Positions 1 through 7,632 of a stretch of 21,562 nt of DNA are shown here, piece after piece; the stretch's first letter is position 1; every line of letters starts with the position of its first letter. This stretch comes from Polyangiaceae bacterium (GTDB lineage: Bacteria > Myxococcota > Polyangia > Polyangiales > Polyangiaceae). Made by a program: the position numbers and the translations under genes. The stretch is taken from the NCBI GenBank assembly GCA_025936205.1, contig JAICTU010000101.1, positions 1-21,562 of the forward strand, read 5' to 3'. The notes below the pieces were generated by a model. It was not told where the DNA came from. It saw nothing but the letters and a program-made list of their open reading frames with translations, and ran no database searches.

Positions 1-2
1 CG

Positions 3-980
3 GACGGTATCGGTCGCGTGCTCGAGATCAACTGGCGCGCGACGCATCTGGTCACTCTGAATGAGATCGAGGTGATCGTGCCCAACGGCGAGATCGCGAA
101 AGCGGCGCTCAAGAACTTCTCGCGCCCGACCACGCTGGTGCGGCACAGCACCAGCGTGGTGCTCGCCGACTCGATCTCCCCGCAGCGGGTTCAGGCGCTG
201 ATGTTGCGCATCCTGGGCGACTTGCCCGGAGTGCTGGCAACGCCACAACCGCTGGTGCAGCTCGGGCACTTCATCGAGCGCGGCGCGACCTACAACATTC
301 GCTACTTCGTTGATGACTTCGCGCGCATCGAGCCGAGTGAGGGCGAGTTCCGCAAGCGTCTCTGGTACGAGCTGCGGCGCGCGGGGCTGGAGCTGCCGAT
401 CCCGCGCAGCCGGGTGGAGGCGATGCCGCTCGGCGAGCTGATGGTGTCATCACGCGAGGTGCTGAGCGGTGCGCCAAAGGAGCCGCCGCTCTCCGAGCGC
501 TTGGCGCGCGTAGATTTTCTCGCCGGCGCCAAGTCCGAAGTGCTGGAGCGCTTGCTGCTCGGAACCGGCGCGGTGCAGTACGCGCCGGGTGAGGTGATCA
601 TCCGGGCAGGGGAAGTCGGCAGCGAGCTGTACGTGGTCGAGCGCGGCACGGTCGAAGTGCTCGCGCGCCGCAAGGAGGGGCCGGAGGCGCGCATCGCGTC
701 GCTCGGCCCGGGGCAGTTCTTCGGCGAGGCGGCGCTCCTGGCCGACGAGCTGCGCTCGGCCAACGTGCGCGCGACCAGCGAGTGCCAGCTGCTCGTGATC
801 AGCGCGGCCGCGCTGCGCTCTGCGGTCGAGCTCGACCGTACCGTCGCCGACAAGCTCAGCGCGCGCTTCGCCACGCGCCTCGGCGAGTTGAATCAGGCCC
901 TGAGCGAGCACGGCGAAGACTTCGACGAAGAGCGCCACAGCATCCAGCTCCTGGACCGCGTCCGGCGCTTCTTCGCCTGA
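3..980 (+). CDS. MscS-family mechanosensitive channel with C-terminal cNMP-binding domain (5' truncated)
   Basis: The reading frame is open from the left edge, so the N-terminus and the pore helices lie outside the window. The first visible residues (GRVLEINWRAT, then VIVPNGEIAK) match the beta domain of MscS channels, where the usual wording is 'EINWRST...IIPNS'. The alpha/beta vestibule domain follows. The last ~150 residues form a cyclic-nucleotide-binding fold: PGEVIIRAGEVGSELYVVERG, then the phosphate-binding cassette FFGEAALLADELRSANVRA with its conserved GE and Arg. The family gates ion efflux on membrane stretch at the inner membrane. The added domain suggests that a cyclic nucleotide modulates gating, which is inference. 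A GTG at 18 is in frame but cannot be the true start, because conserved MscS sequence precedes it. ppnP follows closely on the same strand. Confidence 0.9.
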   Translation, partial: DGIGRVLEINWRATHLVTLNEIEVIVPNGEIAKAALKNFSRPTTLVRHSTSVVLADSISPQRVQALMLRILGDLPGVLATPQPLVQLGHFIERGATYNIRYFVDDFARIEPSEGEFRKRLWYELRRAGLELPIPRSRVEAMPLGELMVSSREVLSGAPKEPPLSERLARVDFLAGAKSEVLERLLLGTGAVQYAPGEVIIRAGEVGSELYVVERGTVEVLARRKEGPEARIASLGPGQFFGEAALLADELRSANVRATSECQLLVISAAALRSAVELDRTVADKLSARFATRLGELNQALSEHGEDFDEERHSIQLLDRVRRFFA

Positions 981-1005
981 CGCCGGAGGCCGGGTTTGCT
1001 ATATG
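977..1005 (+). promoter_or_regulatory. possible sigma70-like promoter for ppnP
   Basis: CTGACG (977-982) and TATATG (1000-1005) are spaced by 17 bp. The -10-like element ends 8 bp before the ppnP ATG, so a transcript from here would be nearly leaderless. The -35 match is imperfect and the call rests on sequence alone. Confidence 0.25.
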
Positions 1006-1013
1006 CGCCGGCC

Positions 1014-1334
1014 ATGTCGAAGACTGAATTCTCCAACGTCACCGTCACCACCAAGGCCAACGTCTACTTCGACGGCAAGGTGGTCAGCCATGCCGTGCGT
1101 TTCGCCGATGGCTCGAAAAAGACCATCGGGCTGATCTATCCCGGGGAATATCACTTCTCGACGCAGGCGGCGGAGCGCATGGAGATCATCGCCGGCAGTT
1201 GCAGCGTGCGCTTGGACGGGCAGGGCAACAACGCCCAGTACGCGGCGGGCACCCACTTCGACGTGCCCGCAAACAGCGGTTTCACCATCCAGGTCGCGGG
1301 CGGGATCGCCGAGTATATCTGCTCGTTCGGTTGA
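1014..1334 (+). CDS. ppnP: PpnP pyrimidine/purine nucleoside phosphorylase (DUF1255 family)
   Basis: This is a small cupin-type cytoplasmic enzyme that phosphorolyses diverse nucleosides to free base and ribose-1-phosphate in nucleotide salvage. The 106-residue product fits the family length (E. coli PpnP is 94). It shows the family pattern throughout: EFSNVTVTTKANVYFDGKV, the DGSKKTIGLIYPGEYHFST segment, MEIIAGSCSV, and a C-terminal VPANSGFTIQV followed by aromatic/Cys residues (EYICSF). I chose the ATG at 1014 because family homology begins there. However, a GGAGG at 985-989 sits 6 nt before an in-frame TTG at 996, which would add six residues (MLYAPA). The 26-bp palindromic repeat lies 36 bp past the stop and may serve as its 3' hairpin. 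Confidence 0.9.
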   Translation: MSKTEFSNVTVTTKANVYFDGKVVSHAVRFADGSKKTIGLIYPGEYHFSTQAAERMEIIAGSCSVRLDGQGNNAQYAAGTHFDVPANSGFTIQVAGGIAEYICSFG

Positions 1335-1370
1335 CGGCGGGCGCCCGGCTGACGACAGTGGGCCATCGCT

Positions 1371-1396
1371 TCTGCGGGGACACCCCGCAGCCCGAG
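1371..1396. repeat. dispersed palindromic repeat, copy A
   Basis: A perfect inverted repeat CTGCGGGG-ACA-CCCCGCAG (1372-1390) lies within a 26-bp segment. The same segment recurs with one mismatch, inverted, at 14944-14969, and with three mismatches over 25 bp at 17433-17457. It lies between the ppnP stop and the GH3 start. No T-run follows, so it is either a hairpin without a U-tract or a REP-like element. Confidence 0.75.
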
Positions 1397-1401
1397 TGCC
1401 C

Positions 1402-2997
1402 ATGAAATACACGCTGCAGCCGTCGTCCCAGGCACGCGCGCTGGCGGAGCGCTTGTCGCTCCGCCAGGCCATGAATCAGGTCTGTTGCCCACTGCTCAAC
1501 TTCGAGCCGACCGAGAGCCTGGGCGGCGCGCACATCCCGCGCGGCACGCGCGAAAAGATCGCCGGCCAGACCGAGGCATTGCGCGCGGCCTGCGCGGGCG
1601 CCGAACCGCACATTCCGCCGCTGTGCACGGCCGACCTCGAGTGCGGGCCGGGCCGGGCGGTGCTCGGCACCAGCGAGTTTCCCGACCTGATGGGACTCGG
1701 GGCGAACGATTCGGAACAGCTGGCGTACGAGGTGGGCCAGGCCACGGCGCTCGAAGGGCGCTCGGTCGGTATCAACTGGACGTTCTCGCCCTGTGTGGAC
1801 CTGGCGGAGCTCGCCGACAGCCCAGTGGTCTCCACGCGCAGCGCGGGGCGTCGCGTGGAGCAGGTGGTCCGCGTCGCGCGCGGTTACCTGCGCGGGCTGC
1901 AGGATCAGGGCGTGGCCGCTACCCTGAAGCATTTCCCCGGCGACGGGCACGCGACGTACGACCAGCACCTGACCACGCCGCAAAACCCGCTCTCGCGGCT
2001 CGACTGGTGGCGAGGGCCCGGGCGCGTGTACCGCGAGCTGATCGACGCCGGCGCGCGGACCATCATGACCGGGCACATCGCGCTGCCCGCCTTCGATCGA
2101 GCCGATGAGCGCGGGCTCTACCCACCGGCGACGCTCTCACGGCGCTTACAAGTGGATCTGCTGCGCGACGAGCTTGGCTTCGAGGGCCTGCTGGTGTCCG
2201 ACGCCATGGGCATGGGCGGTGTCTCCGGGTTCGTGCACCCCTTCGAGGCGTACGCGCGTTTTCTGGAGGCTGGCGGCGATTGCGTGTTGTTCGCGCGCGT
2301 GACCGAGCGGCGCTTCTATCCCGAGTTCGAGCGCGCGCTGCGCGAGAAGCTACTGAGTGAGCGCACGCTGTACGATCGCGCGGCTCGCATGATCCAGTTC
2401 AAGCACGACCTGGGGCTGTTCGATCTGCTCGCTGCCGATATTCCGGCGCAAGCACCGCCCGCGTTTAATGCGACCGCTCACGCGGCCCTGGCGCAGCGTG
2501 TGGGGGACGGCGCGGTGACGCTGGTGCGCGACCGCCAGCGACTGTTGCCCGTGTCACTGCAGCCCACGACGCGCGTGCTGCACGTCGTGCTCTCCAGCCC
2601 CAGCTACCCTCAGTATGAGGACCAGCGCGCCGCCTACAGTGCGCTCACGGCGGCGCTGGCGGAGCGCTGCCAGGTGGAAGAGCTGAACGACCCGGGGCCA
2701 CACGTGCTGTTCGAACGCGTCGACCAATTCGATCTGGTGATTTGCTCGATCGGAGCCGCGACCAGCTGGGGCGTCAGTGTCGCGCGTCTGCACGGACCGA
2801 TCTGTCGCAATCTGATGGAAGGCTGGATGCGTCTCGGTACACCCGTGGTGTTCGTGAGCCACATCCATCCCTTCGTGCATCTCGAGTTCGACCCGCTGAT
2901 GGACTGCGTGATCAACACCTACCGCAGCTTGCCGTCCACCGGGCAGCGCATCGTGCGCGGGCTGACCGGCGAGCAGGCGTTCACCGGCGTGTTCTGA
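1402..2997 (+). CDS. GH3 beta-N-acetylhexosaminidase-like glycosidase (NagZ type), cytoplasmic
   Basis: The product is about 531 residues. The GH3 barrel carries KHFPGDG (K176-H177), followed by D187-Q-H189. This matches the Asp-x-His acid/base dyad of NagZ-type beta-N-acetylglucosaminidases ('KHFPGHG...DSH'). The nucleophile is D267 in LLVSDAMGMGG, inside a good match to the GH3 active-site signature. A C-terminal GH3_C-like domain begins near residue 360 (GDGAVTLVRDRQRLLPV), as in two-domain NagZ homologues. No signal peptide is visible, so cytosolic turnover of amino-sugar or muropeptide fragments is the likely role; the exact substrate is inference. A GTG at 1396 is an alternative start two codons upstream; neither start has a convincing Shine-Dalgarno sequence. 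Its 3' end converges with a small membrane protein gene 16 bp away. Confidence 0.85.
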   Translation: MKYTLQPSSQARALAERLSLRQAMNQVCCPLLNFEPTESLGGAHIPRGTREKIAGQTEALRAACAGAEPHIPPLCTADLECGPGRAVLGTSEFPDLMGLGANDSEQLAYEVGQATALEGRSVGINWTFSPCVDLAELADSPVVSTRSAGRRVEQVVRVARGYLRGLQDQGVAATLKHFPGDGHATYDQHLTTPQNPLSRLDWWRGPGRVYRELIDAGARTIMTGHIALPAFDRADERGLYPPATLSRRLQVDLLRDELGFEGLLVSDAMGMGGVSGFVHPFEAYARFLEAGGDCVLFARVTERRFYPEFERALREKLLSERTLYDRAARMIQFKHDLGLFDLLAADIPAQAPPAFNATAHAALAQRVGDGAVTLVRDRQRLLPVSLQPTTRVLHVVLSSPSYPQYEDQRAAYSALTAALAERCQVEELNDPGPHVLFERVDQFDLVICSIGAATSWGVSVARLHGPICRNLMEGWMRLGTPVVFVSHIHPFVHLEFDPLMDCVINTYRSLPSTGQRIVRGLTGEQAFTGVF

Positions 2998-3013
2998 ACC
3001 TCTGCCGAGCGGC

Positions 3014-3316
3014 TCAGCCGCGGCCGCGAAAGGCCACCCATGCGAAGATGCCGGCGAGCAATGCCACGACGAACCCGGTCAGCATCATCCGATTGCGCTG
3101 TGCGCTGGTGATGTTTCCGCGCGCTCCGGCTTGCAAGGTCTCTAGCAAATCGGAGGCGCGTGCTGCTTGCCCGTCGCGCTGCAACAGCCGAAAGTCACCC
3201 TCCGCCAGCAGCCGTTCGAACACTTCGCACTCGCGCTGACGCCGCCGCCGTTCGCCAGCAAACGCCATGGCCACTCCCAGCGCGATTCCAACTCCGATGC
3301 CTGAAAATGGATTCAT
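3014..3316 (-). CDS. small two-helix membrane protein of unknown function
   Basis: The product is about 100 residues. It starts MNPFSGIGVGIALGVAMAFA (first hydrophobic segment), passes through a very charged middle (GERRRRQRECEVFERLLAEGDFR...) and ends in a second hydrophobic segment MMLTGFVVALLAGIFAWVAF before RGRG. The helix / charged loop or short coiled coil / helix layout is typical of small inner-membrane proteins. I recognise no family. An in-frame ATG at 3364 would add 16 residues but brings no membrane segment. The gene converges with the NagZ-like GH3 gene and diverges from the lipoprotein GH3 gene, so no operon partner is visible. Membrane-helix spacing and coding-like third-position bias support it as real; function is unknown. 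Confidence 0.55.
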   Translation of the reverse strand: MNPFSGIGVGIALGVAMAFAGERRRRQRECEVFERLLAEGDFRLLQRDGQAARASDLLETLQAGARGNITSAQRNRMMLTGFVVALLAGIFAWVAFRGRG

Positions 3317-3405
3317 GATGCGGAAGCGTAGCGCAGTCGCGGCCGCTTCAGTGACGATTTCCATCGAGCCCTTCGTCCGCGTCGGCTAGTGATCACCGAC
3401 AGGCG

Positions 3406-5385
3406 ATGGACCGGACGGAGATGAATCGACGAGCTCCACACTGGCCGCTGGTCGCGTTGTGGGCAGCACTGCTCTGTTCCACCGGTTGCGCAACGCGCCG
3501 CGTACGGAGTGCTGCGGCGGAGGCCCTGCCGGCGGTCTCTCCCAGCGCACCGGCGGCGCCGCTGCGCTGCTTGCCGCCCGAGCAGCCCGCTGCGTTGCTG
3601 AAGGCCGTGGATGATCCCGATGGTTTTCCGAGCGCTCGCTGCGTGGAGAGAGCGCGCTCGCTGCTGGCGCAAATGTCGCTGGAGGAGAAGCTCGGGCAGA
3701 TGTTCCAGGCCGAACGCGGCACGGTGCGCGACGGAGACATCGCGCGCTACGCTTTCGGATCGGTGCTCTCGGGCGGCGGCTCCAACCCCGCGCAGAACAC
3801 GCCGCTCGAATGGGCGCGTATGGTTACGGCGTTCCACGATCAGTCGCTGCAAACGCGGCTGGGCATCCCGCTGCTCTACGGGGTGGACGCGGTGCACGGC
3901 CACAACAACGTGCGCGGCGCGGTGATCTTTCCGCACAACATCGGCCTCGGCGCCACGCGCGATCCCGATCTGGTGGAGCGCGTCGGGCGCGCGACGGCGC
4001 TCGAAGTGGCCGCCACCGGCGCCGACTGGACCTTCGCGCCGGTGCTGGCCGCGGCGCGCGATGAGCGCTGGGGGCGCACCTACGAGTCGTTCGGCGAATC
4101 ACCCGAGCTGGCGGAGTTGCTCGGGCCCGCGCTGATCCGCGGCCTGCAAGGCGCTCACCTGGGTGCGCGCCCGGACGGTGTGCTCGCCTGCGCCAAGCAC
4201 TTCCTCGGCGACGGAGCCACCGAGCGCGGTCGCGACCAGGGCAACAGCCGGCTCTCGATGGAACAGATCGAACGCGATCTGCTGCCCGTCTATCGCAAGG
4301 CGATCGCCGCCGGGGTGGGCTCGATCATGGTCTCGTTCAGCAGCAACGAGAGCGTGAAGATGCATTGCCACGGCCCACTCTTGAACGACGTGCTCAAAGG
4401 GCAGCTCGGCTTCGCCGGATTTCTGGTCACCGACTGGCGCGGTATCGAGCAACTGCCGGGCAGTACCGATGATCAGCTCGTGAGCGCCATTCAGGCGGGC
4501 ATCGACATGGTGATGGCGCCGAGCGAATACGCGGGCTTCTTCGCCCGCATGCGCGCGCTGGTGCCCGCGCGAATTCCACTGGAGCGCATCGACGACGCCG
4601 TTGCCCGCATTCTCAGCGTCAAGTGCGCGCTGGGCAAGCTCGACGGCAGCCGCGCGCGACGCGAGCCCAACGGCGCGCTGGCGCTGCCCAGCGGAGTCGA
4701 CACGGTGGGCTCGGCAGAGCACCGCGCGGTGGCGCGCGAGGCGGTGCGCCGCTCGCTGGTGCTGCTCGAAAATCATGGCGCGGTCCTGCCCTTGAAGAAG
4801 TCGCTGCGCCGCATCCACCTGTCCGGGACTCATGCGGACGACATGGGCAATCAGTGCGGCGGCTGGACCATCACCTGGCAAGGTGGCAAGGGTGACATCA
4901 CGCCCGGCACCACACTGCGCCAGGCGCTCGCGGGCGCGCTGGGGCGGGGCACCGAGCTGAGCTTCTCGCTGGATGGCAGCGGCGCGGCGGGGGCGGACGT
5001 CGCCATCGCCGCCATCGGCGAGAAGCCGTACGCCGAGGGCCACGGCGACGACGCCCGGCTGCAGCTCGATCCTGCGGGGTTGCAGCTGGTCGCGCGCCTG
5101 AAGGCCAGCGGCGTACCGGTGGTCGTGGTGCTGATGACGGGGCGTCCGCTGCTGCTCGGAGACTTGCCAGCCCAGGCGGACGCGCTGGTCGAAGCCTGGC
5201 TGCCCGGCACGGAAGCCCAGGGCATCACCGACGTGCTGCTCGGTGACTATGACTTCACCGGTCAGCTGCCGCACAGCTGGCCCCGCACGCTGGAGCAAGT
5301 GCCGATCAACGTCGGCGACGCACAGTACGATCCGCTCTATCCGTATGGCTTCGGGCTCACCTACGCGAAGCCGGCGGCCCGCTGA
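3406..5385 (+). CDS. GH3 beta-glucosidase, exported lipoprotein (barley ExoI / BglX-like)
   Basis: The product is 659 residues. The N-terminus has basic residues, a hydrophobic stretch and a lipobox ending LLCSTGC (Cys28), so export and lipid anchoring are expected. The mature part is a two-domain GH3 exo-beta-glucanase/beta-glucosidase. LYGVDAVHGHNNV and FPHNIGLGATRDP are typical of the glucosidase branch. KHFLGDG gives K264-H265, and the nucleophile is D343 in GFLVTDWRGI. In the C-terminal domain, GEKPYAEGHGDD carries E544 at the position of the ExoI acid/base Glu. It ends with YPYGFGLTY, a common family terminus. Likely substrates are beta-1,4 or beta-1,3 gluco-oligosaccharides at the cell surface, which is inference. 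An ATG at 3421 (residue 6) is an alternative start with the signal peptide kept. It is unrelated in subfamily to the GH3 gene at 1402. Confidence 0.88.
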   Translation: MDRTEMNRRAPHWPLVALWAALLCSTGCATRRVRSAAAEALPAVSPSAPAAPLRCLPPEQPAALLKAVDDPDGFPSARCVERARSLLAQMSLEEKLGQMFQAERGTVRDGDIARYAFGSVLSGGGSNPAQNTPLEWARMVTAFHDQSLQTRLGIPLLYGVDAVHGHNNVRGAVIFPHNIGLGATRDPDLVERVGRATALEVAATGADWTFAPVLAAARDERWGRTYESFGESPELAELLGPALIRGLQGAHLGARPDGVLACAKHFLGDGATERGRDQGNSRLSMEQIERDLLPVYRKAIAAGVGSIMVSFSSNESVKMHCHGPLLNDVLKGQLGFAGFLVTDWRGIEQLPGSTDDQLVSAIQAGIDMVMAPSEYAGFFARMRALVPARIPLERIDDAVARILSVKCALGKLDGSRARREPNGALALPSGVDTVGSAEHRAVAREAVRRSLVLLENHGAVLPLKKSLRRIHLSGTHADDMGNQCGGWTITWQGGKGDITPGTTLRQALAGALGRGTELSFSLDGSGAAGADVAIAAIGEKPYAEGHGDDARLQLDPAGLQLVARLKASGVPVVVVLMTGRPLLLGDLPAQADALVEAWLPGTEAQGITDVLLGDYDFTGQLPHSWPRTLEQVPINVGDAQYDPLYPYGFGLTYAKPAAR

Positions 5386-5388
5386 GAC

Positions 5389-6006
5389 TCAATCGACGTT
5401 ACCGCGCCGCTCCAGCGAACGCAGCACGCTGGCTGCCGCACCGGCGGCGCCCAGCCGCGCCGGCGGGCTGAGGCTGGCGCTCTGCTGGCGCAGAGGTTTG
5501 ATCAGGTGCAACACCAGCTCATCGTCGAAGCGCACCAGCTCGCCCGCTTCCACGAAGCGATCCTCGTAGGTGACGCCGAGGCCGTCCGGAATGTAGCCGC
5601 GCTGCGCGTACATGCGCTGAGCCGCGTTGTAGCCGGGGTGCAGCCCCACGCCCACGGCGACCGACGCTGCGCGCGCCGCCGAGCTCTGCTCCGCGCGGTC
5701 GAGCAGACGGGTGGCGATGCCCTGCCGCCGGTAGCTCGGCAGCACATTCAGATCCTGGATCTCCGGCACCCCCTTGCCGGCGATGCCCGAATAGAGCGGG
5801 TTCCAGTGTAGGGTGACGTAGCCCGCGAAACGGCCATCCACGTGCGCGACCCAGCACTGGCGGATCGATTGCTGCTGCTCTTCCAGATACTGCTCGAACA
5901 GGTGCACGGACTTGTGCATGCCAACGTTCCTGAACGCTTGCGAGAGCACGACGGCGTCTCGCTCGAGCAATGGGCGCACTCGGAGTCGTTCGCGTGGGGC
6001 TTTCAT
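5389..6006 (-). CDS. GNAT-family N-acetyltransferase
   Basis: The product is about 204 residues. It begins LRVRPLLERDAVVLSQAF, a usual GNAT beta1-alpha1 start. The acetyl-CoA binding motif A is IQDLNVLPSYRRQGIATRLLDRAE, with the R-R-Q-G-I-A pyrophosphate loop. It is followed by a 'VGVGLHPGYNAAQRMYAQRGYIPDG' segment typical of motif B, where a helix packs under the acetyl-CoA. The substrate cannot be told from sequence. The last ~35 residues (SASLSPPARLGAAGAA...) form an unconserved tail. I prefer the ATG at 6006, where homology starts; an in-frame ATG at 6099 would add 31 residues without domain character, and neither start has a clear ribosome-binding site. It lies downstream of amt in the same direction, but a strong hairpin separates the two. 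Confidence 0.8.
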   Translation of the reverse strand: MKAPRERLRVRPLLERDAVVLSQAFRNVGMHKSVHLFEQYLEEQQQSIRQCWVAHVDGRFAGYVTLHWNPLYSGIAGKGVPEIQDLNVLPSYRRQGIATRLLDRAEQSSAARAASVAVGVGLHPGYNAAQRMYAQRGYIPDGLGVTYEDRFVEAGELVRFDDELVLHLIKPLRQQSASLSPPARLGAAGAAASVLRSLERRGNVD

Positions 6007-6128
6007 GGGATCTGGCGGCAAATCAGCCTCACGGTACCTCGAGGTCCCCGCCGCGTCGACGGGCATCGCGCGAACCGCCGTTTTAACGCTGCGTTTCATC
6101 GCTCAGGCGTATTTGTTGAAGGATGGCA

Positions 6129-6167
6129 AGCGGGCTTTGTGCCGCGCAATGCATCGCAAAGCCCGCT
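6129..6167 (-). terminator. hairpin downstream of amt, probable terminator
   Basis: The perfect 11-bp inverted repeat AGCGGGCTTTG / CAAAGCCCGCT has a 17-nt loop and lies 18 bp past the amt stop, between amt and the GNAT gene. No clean T-run follows on the minus strand (TGCCATCCTTC), so it may stall polymerase or protect the 3' end more than terminate in the classical way. Confidence 0.6.
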
Positions 6168-6185
6168 GTCCAAATCCCGGAAAAT

Positions 6186-7571
6186 TCAGGGCTCGGAGCT
6201 GAGCAGCGCGGCGCGCGGCATGTCGTCCGGATAGGCTTCCATCCCCATCTCGAACTGATCGAGGCCAATTTCCTCGGCCTCCGGCGGGACGCGGATGCCC
6301 ATGGTGGCGCGCAAGAACCACCACACGGCGCTCGATGCACCGAAAGCGAACAGCGCTACCACCAGCACGCCTTGGGCCTGAATACCCAGCTGGGCGGCTC
6401 CTCCGCCCAGCAACAGCCCGTTGGACTCGAGCTTGGCGCCGGCGACGCTCTTGGCGATCTCCACGTTGCCGAACAGGCCGACGCAGAGCGTGCCGAAGAT
6501 GCCGTTGAGCAGATGCACGCTGGTGGCGCCCACCGGATCGTCGAGGCGTAGGCGATCGAAGAGCAACACGCCCTCCACCACGATCACGCCGCCCAGGCCA
6601 CCGATCAGCAAGGCGCTGGGCCCGGACACGAAGGCGCACGGGGCGGTGATCGCCACCAGCCCCGCGAGGCAGCCGTTGCAGGACAGGCCGAGGTCGGGCT
6701 TGCCGAGGCGCAACCAGGTGTACAGAGTGCCCACCACCGCGCCGGCGGCTGCGGCGAGGTTGGTGGTCAGCACCACGTGAGAGATGGCTTCGGGGCGCGC
6801 GGCCATGACCGAGCCGGGGTTGAAACCGAACCAGCCGAGCCAGAGAATGAACGTGCCGAGCGTGGCGCTGGTCATGTTGTGACCGGGAATGGCCTTGGGA
6901 GCGCCGTCTTTGCCGTACTTGCCGATGCGCGGCCGCAAGATCATCACTCCCGACAGCGCGGCCCAGCCGCCCACGGAGTGCACCACGCTGGAGCCGGCGA
7001 AGTCGAGCATGCCGCTCGCGGCCAGGAACCCACCGCCCCAGATCCAGTGCCCGACGACGGGATAAATGAGCGCGCTCATCAACACACTGAAGATCAGAAA
7101 GGCAGCGTAGTGGATGCGCTCCGCCACCGCACCGGAGACGATCGTGGTGGCCACGCCGGCGAAGCCGAGCTGAAAGAAGAACTTGGCGTAGACCGGCACG
7201 CCCGTCCAATGCAGCGCGCGAAAGAGCTCCGCGTCGTTCGGTACGAACCAGCCGGTCATGCCGACCACGTCGGTGCCGTTGCCGTACATCAGACCGAAGC
7301 CGACGGCGTAGTAGAGCAGGGTCGTGATCGCGAACACGACGAAATTCTTGGCGAGTAGATTCACGGCGTTCTTCTTGCGACAGAAGCCGGATTCCAGCAG
7401 CGCGAAGCCCGCGTTCATCCAGAACACCAGGAAGGCCGTGAACAGCACCCAGATCGTGTCGGCGACGAGCTGAAGCTCGCTGTTCGCTGGGCTCTCTGTT
7501 ACCGCAGCGAGACTCGGCAGCGACAGTAGCAGCGCGCACGACGCCGCCAGGATGGCGAGGACTTTTCTCAT
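6186..7571 (-). CDS. amt: Amt ammonium channel
   Basis: The product is 461 residues with an N-terminal signal-like segment (to about A23) and 11 hydrophobic helices. Amt hallmarks are present: NAGFALLESGFCRKKNAVN, the pore segment DFAGSSVVHSVGG with H198, and SVHLLNGIFGTL with H353. These are the twin pore histidines. The end, EEIGLDQFEMGMEAYPDD, is also characteristic of the family. It moves ammonium/ammonia across the inner membrane. A GGAG lies 10 nt before the ATG. Amt is usually co-transcribed with a PII gene (glnB/glnK), but none is present here: the divergent neighbour is an NhaD-like transporter and the downstream gene is a GNAT. Regulation by PII would have to come from elsewhere. 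Confidence 0.95.
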   Translation of the reverse strand: MRKVLAILAASCALLLSLPSLAAVTESPANSELQLVADTIWVLFTAFLVFWMNAGFALLESGFCRKKNAVNLLAKNFVVFAITTLLYYAVGFGLMYGNGTDVVGMTGWFVPNDAELFRALHWTGVPVYAKFFFQLGFAGVATTIVSGAVAERIHYAAFLIFSVLMSALIYPVVGHWIWGGGFLAASGMLDFAGSSVVHSVGGWAALSGVMILRPRIGKYGKDGAPKAIPGHNMTSATLGTFILWLGWFGFNPGSVMAARPEAISHVVLTTNLAAAAGAVVGTLYTWLRLGKPDLGLSCNGCLAGLVAITAPCAFVSGPSALLIGGLGGVIVVEGVLLFDRLRLDDPVGATSVHLLNGIFGTLCVGLFGNVEIAKSVAGAKLESNGLLLGGGAAQLGIQAQGVLVVALFAFGASSAVWWFLRATMGIRVPPEAEEIGLDQFEMGMEAYPDDMPRAALLSSEP

Positions 7572-7632
7572 TCTGGTCTTTCTCCGGTCGGCGACACTAG
7601 TGCCTGGCGAGTAGGTTGCCGACTCTTTCCGT

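Noticed and set aside
3009..3021. Palindrome GCGGCT-C-AGCCGC at the convergent GH3 / small-protein junction as a terminator
   Set aside because: A one-base centre cannot form an RNA hairpin with all pairs kept, and it overlaps the small gene's stop codon. It is too weak to list as a feature.
4099..5298. Long open frame (399 codons) on the minus strand opposite the lipoprotein GH3 gene
   Set aside because: The plus strand encodes an intact GH3 enzyme with all catalytic motifs. The minus frame has Arg/Gln/His/Ala-rich shadow composition typical of G+C-rich antisense frames and no recognisable domain.
6103..7539. Minus-strand frame of 478 codons overlapping amt in another register
   Set aside because: Amt in its own frame has complete helices and both pore histidines. 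The alternative is Arg-rich with no hydrophobic pattern.
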